NCBI GenBank assembly: GCA_045537695.1
Contig: JAZSQB010000029.1
Location: 1 to 9,525, forward strand
Source: RGIG2041 sp045537695
GTDB taxonomy: Bacteria > Bacillota > Clostridia > UBA1381 > UMGS1253
Direction: 5' to 3'
DNA length: 9,525 nt
Each line of letters opens with the position of its first letter. The stretch's first letter is position 1. The notes beneath the pieces are model-generated. The model ran no database searches and had not been told where the DNA came from. It saw only the letters and a list, made by a program, of their open reading frames with translations. This document shows, piece after piece, positions 6,057-9,525 of the stretch. The position numbers and the translations under genes were made by a program.

Positions 6057-7628
6057 ATGGACACTTCATTATGGATTATTATAGCCGCAGCTGCAGTTGT
6101 CGCTGTTTTGGCAGCTGTGATCAGTTATAGTATTGCACTGAAGAAGGGTTATGACAAGAGAAAAAATGAAGCAGAGCGCTCCATTGGCAGCGCAGAAGCG
6201 GAAGCAAAAAGAATTTTAGACGACGCACAAAAAGCCGCCGAAAGCAAGAAACGCGAAATCTTGCTCGAGGCGAAGGAAGAAAACCACAAGCTCCATCTGG
6301 AATTTGACCGCGAGGTTAAGGAAAGAAGAAACGAGCTTGCGCGCCAGGAGCGCAGACTGCAGCAAAAAGAGGAAACGCTCGATAAAAAAATCGAGGGGAT
6401 CGAGGCAAAGGAAGAAAAAATTGCTAAGCGTGAAAAGGATTTAGAGGGTAAGGCAGAAGAACTGGAAAGACAAAAGCAGGCACAGATTGAGCTTTTGGAG
6501 AAGATTTCCGGCTTTACGGCAGAAGAAGCGAAAGCACAGCTCTTATCTACCTTGGAAAGTCAGATTCGCCATGAAGCTGCAATGAAGATTAAAGAAATTG
6601 AGCAGGAAACCAAGGAAGAATCCGATCGTATTGCCAAGAACATCGTTGCGCATGCGATTCAGAGAGTGGCTGCCGACCACGTGGCTGAAACCACCGTTTC
6701 GGTTGTGCCGCTGCCGAATGATGAAATGAAGGGCAGAATTATCGGTCGTGAGGGTAGAAACATCCGAACATTGGAGACGCTGACCGGTATTGATTTGATT
6801 ATCGACGATACACCGGAAGCGGTTGTTGTTTCCGGTTTTGACCCGATTCGCCGCGAAATCGCGCGCGTATCGCTCGAGCGTTTGATTGCGGACGGTCGTA
6901 TTCATCCGGCGCGCATCGAGGAAATGGTTGAAAAGTCGAGAAAAGAAATTGAAGCGGAAATTAAGCAGGAGGGTGAACGCGCAACGTTTGAAACAGGCGT
7001 TCACGGCTTGCATCCTGAAGTGATTAAGCTGCTCGGTCGATTGAAGTATAGAACCAGTTACGGTCAGAATGTACTCAACCATGCCAAAGAGGTTTCGCAC
7101 CTTGCCGGCGTTATGGCGGCAGAGCTCGGCGTGGACATTGCACTGGCAAAGAGAGCAGGTCTCTTGCACGACCTCGGAAAGTCGGTTGACCACGAAGTAG
7201 AAGGCTCCCACGTAACCATTGGTGCAGACCTTGCAAAGAAGTACAAGGAAAATAACGATGTGATCCATGCGATTATGGCGCACCATGGCGATGTAGAGCC
7301 GCAGACGGTTATCGCTTCTATCGTACAGGCTTGTGATGCGATTTCCGCGGCAAGACCGGGCGCAAGAAGAGAAAACCTTGAAACCTACATCAAGCGTCTT
7401 GAAAAGCTCGAAGAGATTGCAAATTCCTTCAACGGTGTTGAAAAGTCCTTTGCAATTCAGGCTGGCCGTGAGATTCGTATCATGGTGAAGCCGGAAGACG
7501 TGAAGGATGATGCAGTACCGCTGCTCGCACGTGAAATCGTAAAGCGTGTGGAAGAGGAGCTTGAGTATCCGGGTCAGATTAAGATTAACGTGATTCGTGA
7601 AACCCGCGCTATTGATTACGCAAAATAA
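6057..7628 (+). CDS. rny: Ribonuclease Y
   Basis: A 523-residue, membrane-anchored endoribonuclease that starts bulk mRNA decay and processes some transcripts in Firmicutes. Domain order is textbook: a single N-terminal membrane helix (about 4-28), a long Lys/Glu-rich coiled coil (about 35-190), a KH RNA-binding domain with the GxxG loop GRIIGREGRN (226-235), then an HD phosphohydrolase domain with H342 (NHAKEV), the HD pair H371-D372 (LLHDLGK), HH at 409-410 (MAHHGD) and D427 (QACDAIS). The C-terminal tail after the HD domain ends in YAK. Length equals the usual ~520 residues. The start is fixed by AAGGAGG 9 nt upstream and by the membrane helix beginning right after it. It has its own promoter, long leader and terminator, so it is probably transcribed alone. 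Confidence 0.98.
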   Translation: MDTSLWIIIAAAAVVAVLAAVISYSIALKKGYDKRKNEAERSIGSAEAEAKRILDDAQKAAESKKREILLEAKEENHKLHLEFDREVKERRNELARQERRLQQKEETLDKKIEGIEAKEEKIAKREKDLEGKAEELERQKQAQIELLEKISGFTAEEAKAQLLSTLESQIRHEAAMKIKEIEQETKEESDRIAKNIVAHAIQRVAADHVAETTVSVVPLPNDEMKGRIIGREGRNIRTLETLTGIDLIIDDTPEAVVVSGFDPIRREIARVSLERLIADGRIHPARIEEMVEKSRKEIEAEIKQEGERATFETGVHGLHPEVIKLLGRLKYRTSYGQNVLNHAKEVSHLAGVMAAELGVDIALAKRAGLLHDLGKSVDHEVEGSHVTIGADLAKKYKENNDVIHAIMAHHGDVEPQTVIASIVQACDAISAARPGARRENLETYIKRLEKLEEIANSFNGVEKSFAIQAGREIRIMVKPEDVKDDAVPLLAREIVKRVEEELEYPGQIKINVIRETRAIDYAK

Positions 7629-7635
7629 GAAATTG

Positions 7636-7666
7636 AAACAGAGAAGCTATGGCTTCTCTGTTTTTT
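7636..7666 (+). terminator. Rho-independent terminator of rny
   Basis: AAACAGAGAAGC (7636-7647) pairs perfectly with GCTTCTCTGTTT (7652-7663) around the loop TATG, and the T tract continues to 7666. It begins 8 nt after the rny stop codon. Confidence 0.93.
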
Positions 7667-7670
7667 GTGG

Positions 7671-7740
7671 TATAAACGGGACGTCGAGGACTGTGGAGGG
7701 ATTTATCGCGGCGTAAACATGGCACAAATTTAAATGATAC
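7671..7740. other. Non-coding spacer with a possible truncated hairpin repeat
   Basis: It begins TATAAACGGGACGT right after the rny terminator. That resembles the outer end of the reverse-oriented repeats at 3721 and 7781, but no matching second arm (CGTCCC...CTACG) follows. The rest (to the intact copy starting at 7741) has no reading frame, RNA or other structure that I recognise. Confidence 0.35.
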
Positions 7741-7768
7741 CGTAGGGGACGTTCACGAACGTCCCGCA
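7741..7768 (+). repeat. Short hairpin repeat, copy 2
   Basis: CGTAG is followed by a perfect 9-bp inverted repeat, GGGACGTTC (7746-7754) and GAACGTCCC (7757-7765), then GCAAA. The ends are the same as in copy 4, but the inner stem bases differ and are matched on both arms. Confidence 0.7.
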
Positions 7769-7780
7769 AATACGGCACAA

Positions 7781-7813
7781 AATAAACGGAAAGAGCAAGC
7801 CCTTGCCCTACGA
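7781..7813 (-). repeat. Short hairpin repeat, copy 3 (reverse orientation)
   Basis: On the plus strand it starts ATAAACGG and ends CCCTACGA, mirroring copy 1. The arms GAGCAAG (7793-7799) and CTTGCCC (7802-7808) pair with one A/C mismatch, which is a G-U pair on the minus strand. It lies between copies 2 and 4, in the opposite orientation. Confidence 0.6.
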
Positions 7814-7833
7814 ACATGAGAGAAAAGGATATC

Positions 7834-7863
7834 GTAGGGGACGATGCCTACATCGTCCCGCAA
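7834..7863 (+). repeat. Short hairpin repeat, copy 4
   Basis: CGTAG is followed by a perfect 9-bp inverted repeat, GGGACGATG (7838-7846) and CATCGTCCC (7851-7859), around the loop CCTA, then GCAAA. Relative to copy 2 the inner stem is GATG/CATC rather than GTTC/GAAC, so the changes preserve pairing. Confidence 0.7.
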
Positions 7864-7878
7864 ACGATTATATTTTCT

Positions 7879-7907
7879 TTGACATATATTCGCAATTTGG
7901 GTATAAT
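7879..7907 (+). promoter_or_regulatory. Sigma-A promoter of the ymdB-thioesterase unit
   Basis: TTGACA (7879-7884) and TATAAT (7902-7907) are perfect consensus boxes with a 17-bp spacer. The predicted start is near 7914, giving a leader of only about 26 nt before the ymdB ATG, with AGAAGGGA (7925-7932) as RBS. It makes ymdB independent of rny. Confidence 0.9.
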
Positions 7908-7939
7908 ATAGTTAGTTTAAATTTAGAAGGGACTTTCTT

Positions 7940-8722
7940 ATGAAAATTTTATTTATCGGTGATGTGACCGGCTCTGTCGGTCGGGATATGCTCTCGCGGG
8001 GATTGGAAGAACTGCAGTATAAGCACAATATTGACTTTACGGTTGTCAATGCGGAAAATGCGGCGCACGGGCGCGGCATGAGCTACAGCATTTGTCAGGA
8101 GCTTTTTGATTTGGATATTGATGTGATTACGATGGGCAACCACGTTTGGGACAATGCGGAGATTTTTAAAGTGTTTGACTGCTGTGACAGCGTCATTCGT
8201 CCTGCCAATCTGCAACAGGGCGTGCCGGGCAAGGGCAGTGTGCTCAAAGAGAAAAACGGCGTCAAGGTCGGCGTTGTGAATTTGCTCGGGCAGGTCAACT
8301 GTCTGCCGTGCGACAATCCGTTTGCGGCGGCGGAGCGGGAGATAGAGGCACTCAAGGCGCAGGGCGCCAATGTGATTTTGGTGGATTTTCACGCAGAGGC
8401 AACCAGTGAGAAAATCGCGATGGGCTATCATCTGGATGGCAGCGTAAGCGCCGTCATCGGTACGCACACCCATGTGCAGACGGCGGACGAGAAAATTTTG
8501 CCGCGCGGCTGTGCGTATATGACGGATGCGGGTATGACCGGCCCGCAACATTCCGTCCTCGGCATGCAGGTGGAAATTATATTAAAACGTTTTGTAACAG
8601 GTTTGCCGCAACGCTTTGAGGTTGCAGACGGCAAAGGGCAGATTAACGGTGCCGTAATCGATGTGGATGAAACAACCGGCAAGGCGCACAGTATTGCGCG
8701 TATTGTATTTTTGGAAAAGTAA
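7940..8722 (+). CDS. ymdB: YmdB-family metallophosphoesterase (TIGR00282)
   Basis: A 260-residue cytosolic enzyme of the YmdB family. Bacillus subtilis YmdB hydrolyses 2',3'- and 3',5'-cyclic nucleotides at a dinuclear metal site and affects biofilm and motility choices; that activity is carried over by homology. All expected metal or catalytic residues are visible: D8 (FIGDVTG), E39-N40 (NAENAAHG), N67-H68 (GNHVWDN), H151 (DFHAEATSEK), and H176 and H178 (GTHTHVQT). The family signature DAGMTGP follows. Length is typical and there is no signal peptide or membrane helix. The start is supported by AGAAGGGA 7 nt upstream and by MKILFIGD being the normal family N-terminus. It lies downstream of rny, as in many Firmicutes, but with a terminator, repeats and a promoter between, and without spoVS after it. 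Confidence 0.96.
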   Translation: MKILFIGDVTGSVGRDMLSRGLEELQYKHNIDFTVVNAENAAHGRGMSYSICQELFDLDIDVITMGNHVWDNAEIFKVFDCCDSVIRPANLQQGVPGKGSVLKEKNGVKVGVVNLLGQVNCLPCDNPFAAAEREIEALKAQGANVILVDFHAEATSEKIAMGYHLDGSVSAVIGTHTHVQTADEKILPRGCAYMTDAGMTGPQHSVLGMQVEIILKRFVTGLPQRFEVADGKGQINGAVIDVDETTGKAHSIARIVFLEK

Positions 8723-8733
8723 GAGGTAGAGTT

Positions 8734-9432
8734 ATGGAAAAGTATACAGACGAAATTTATGTGCGCTACAGCGATATCGGTACCGAGGGATATGCGGATA
8801 TTGCGCAGATTATGACATGGTTTCAAAATGCCGCAACCGACCATTCTGCATCTGTCGGCTACAGTGCAGAGGTGTTAAAAGAGATGGGGGCGGCGTGGAT
8901 TGTGCTGCACTGGGACATTACGGTGCACGCGTTTGCGCGCTATCGGCAAAAATTGACGGTGGAGACGTATGCATCCGGTTTTTCCAATGCATATGGACAC
9001 CGTATGTTTGCTTTAAAGGATATGGATGGCAATGTGCTTGCCGAGGGCGAATCGGTCTGGCTGCTTTACGATTTGACGCAGAATAAATTCCGCAAGGTGA
9101 CCGAGGAAATGAGCGCGCGCTACGGCTGTAATACAAAAATGCCGGCGGAAATTTTGCGCAAATGGAAGCTTTCAGAGCCGGAAACGCCTGAAATTACCGC
9201 GCCATGGACGGTGCGCCGCAGCGATACAGATACCAACGGCCATACAAACAATGTAAGCTATGTGCGTGCCCTGATGGACGAAGTGCCAAACGGCGGTGCA
9301 CTCAAACAGGTACGTGTGACGTATAAAAAAGCACTGTTTTTAAATGAAACGGCAAGCTTGCAAATCGGAAACGGTGCAGCCGCCATTTTGCGCGATGGGG
9401 AAGTATGCACTTTGTTTGCATTTGCGAGGTAA
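8734..9432 (+). CDS. Acyl-[acyl-carrier-protein] thioesterase, double hotdog
   Basis: A 232-residue cytosolic enzyme of the acyl-ACP thioesterase family (PF01643 type), which releases fatty acids from acyl-ACP by hydrolysis. The N-terminal hotdog carries the opening VRYSDIG...GYADIAQIMTWFQNAA and GAAWIVLHWDI. The second hotdog begins near residue 155 and carries SDTDTNGHTNNVSYV (163-177), with the expected Asn/His pair N168 and H170 and the NNV-Y helix start. It is slightly shorter than plant FatA/FatB but normal for bacterial members. The ATG follows the ymdB stop by 11 nt, with GAGG (8723-8726) 7 nt upstream, so it is almost certainly in the same transcript as ymdB. Acyl-chain preference cannot be read from the sequence; supply of free fatty acids or membrane lipid turnover is a plausible role. 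Confidence 0.92.
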   Translation: MEKYTDEIYVRYSDIGTEGYADIAQIMTWFQNAATDHSASVGYSAEVLKEMGAAWIVLHWDITVHAFARYRQKLTVETYASGFSNAYGHRMFALKDMDGNVLAEGESVWLLYDLTQNKFRKVTEEMSARYGCNTKMPAEILRKWKLSEPETPEITAPWTVRRSDTDTNGHTNNVSYVRALMDEVPNGGALKQVRVTYKKALFLNETASLQIGNGAAAILRDGEVCTLFAFAR

Positions 9433-9435
9433 GGA

Positions 9436-9502
9436 AGCTAAATTCGTTATCGCGCGCTAAATCGAAATGCCGCTGCCAAATTGCCTGCGGCATAATTTAG
9501 CT
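9436..9502. repeat. Nested inverted repeat after the thioesterase gene
   Basis: AGCTAAATT (9436-9444) and AATTTAGCT (9494-9502) form a perfect outer 9-bp stem. Inside it ATGCCGC (9467-9473) and GCGGCAT (9487-9493) form a second stem that abuts the outer right arm. GCTAAAT also occurs at 9456-9462, so the right arm could pair with either left copy. It begins 4 nt after the stop codon and only a short TTTTA follows, so it may act as a weak terminator or be a mobile palindromic repeat. Confidence 0.6.
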
Positions 9503-9519
9503 ATAGTTTTATTCCTGAC

Positions 9520-9525
9520 TTGACA
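9520..9525 (+). promoter_or_regulatory. Possible -35 box of a promoter cut by the window end
   Basis: The window ends exactly on TTGACA, the -35 hexamer seen at the other promoters here. Its -10 box, if any, is outside the window, so this is only a suggestion of another rightward unit. Confidence 0.3.

Noticed and set aside
6543..7286. Open frame on the minus strand within rny
   Set aside because: It is antisense to the KH and HD regions of a clear RNase Y, with no family features of its own.
7741..7863. CRISPR array
   Set aside because: The repeats alternate in orientation, have variable arms and spacing, and are few; no cas genes are present.

Overview
The window looks like a chromosomal segment of a Gram-positive, low-to-mid-GC member of the Clostridia, probably an uncultured gut lineage near Oscillospirales. 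The reasons are the Firmicutes pair RNase Y and YmdB, strong AGGAGG-type ribosome binding sites, sigma-A promoters with TTGACA and a TATAAT-like box 17 bp apart, Rho-independent terminators, a glycine riboswitch and a clostridial acyl-ACP thioesterase. The lineage is inferred from style and gene content, not from a marker search.

Layout. (1) Bases 3-3299 (+) hold the 3' part of a very large surface/adhesin-like protein built from beta-sandwich modules, followed by a hairpin. (2) Bases 3405-3692 (+) are a compact stand-alone unit: a near-consensus promoter, a 40-residue acidic peptide gene absent from ordinary gene calls, and a strong terminator. (3) Bases 3721-3877 are non-coding, GC-rich and rich in hairpins, and look like remnants of short interspersed repeats. 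(4) Bases 3893-5738 (-) are a complete glycine-responsive transport unit: promoter, glycine aptamer with an upstream helper hairpin, intrinsic terminator, RBS, an AGCS-family sodium:alanine/glycine symporter, and a final terminator. (5) A divergent promoter at 5801-5829 drives rny (RNase Y) through a roughly 220-nt leader. (6) Bases 7629-7939 carry the rny terminator, a cluster of short hairpin repeats in alternating orientation, and a consensus promoter for the next unit. (7) Bases 7940-9432 hold ymdB (metallophosphoesterase) and an acyl-ACP thioesterase, 11 nt apart and apparently co-transcribed. (8) The last ~90 bases hold a nested inverted repeat and end exactly on TTGACA, probably the -35 box of a promoter outside the window.

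How the parts work together. The transporter unit is self-contained. The 3' strand of the aptamer is perfectly complementary over 8 nt to the 5' arm of the leader terminator. This predicts an OFF switch: glycine binding frees the terminator and stops synthesis of the importer. RNase Y is the membrane-anchored endonuclease that starts mRNA decay, and YmdB is often its genomic partner in Firmicutes. Here they are neighbours, but a terminator, repeats and a new promoter uncouple them, and YmdB is paired with a lipid-metabolism thioesterase instead. I did not find a phage, a CRISPR array, an intact transposase or a defence system. The least explained items are the 40-residue peptide unit and the family of hairpin repeats.
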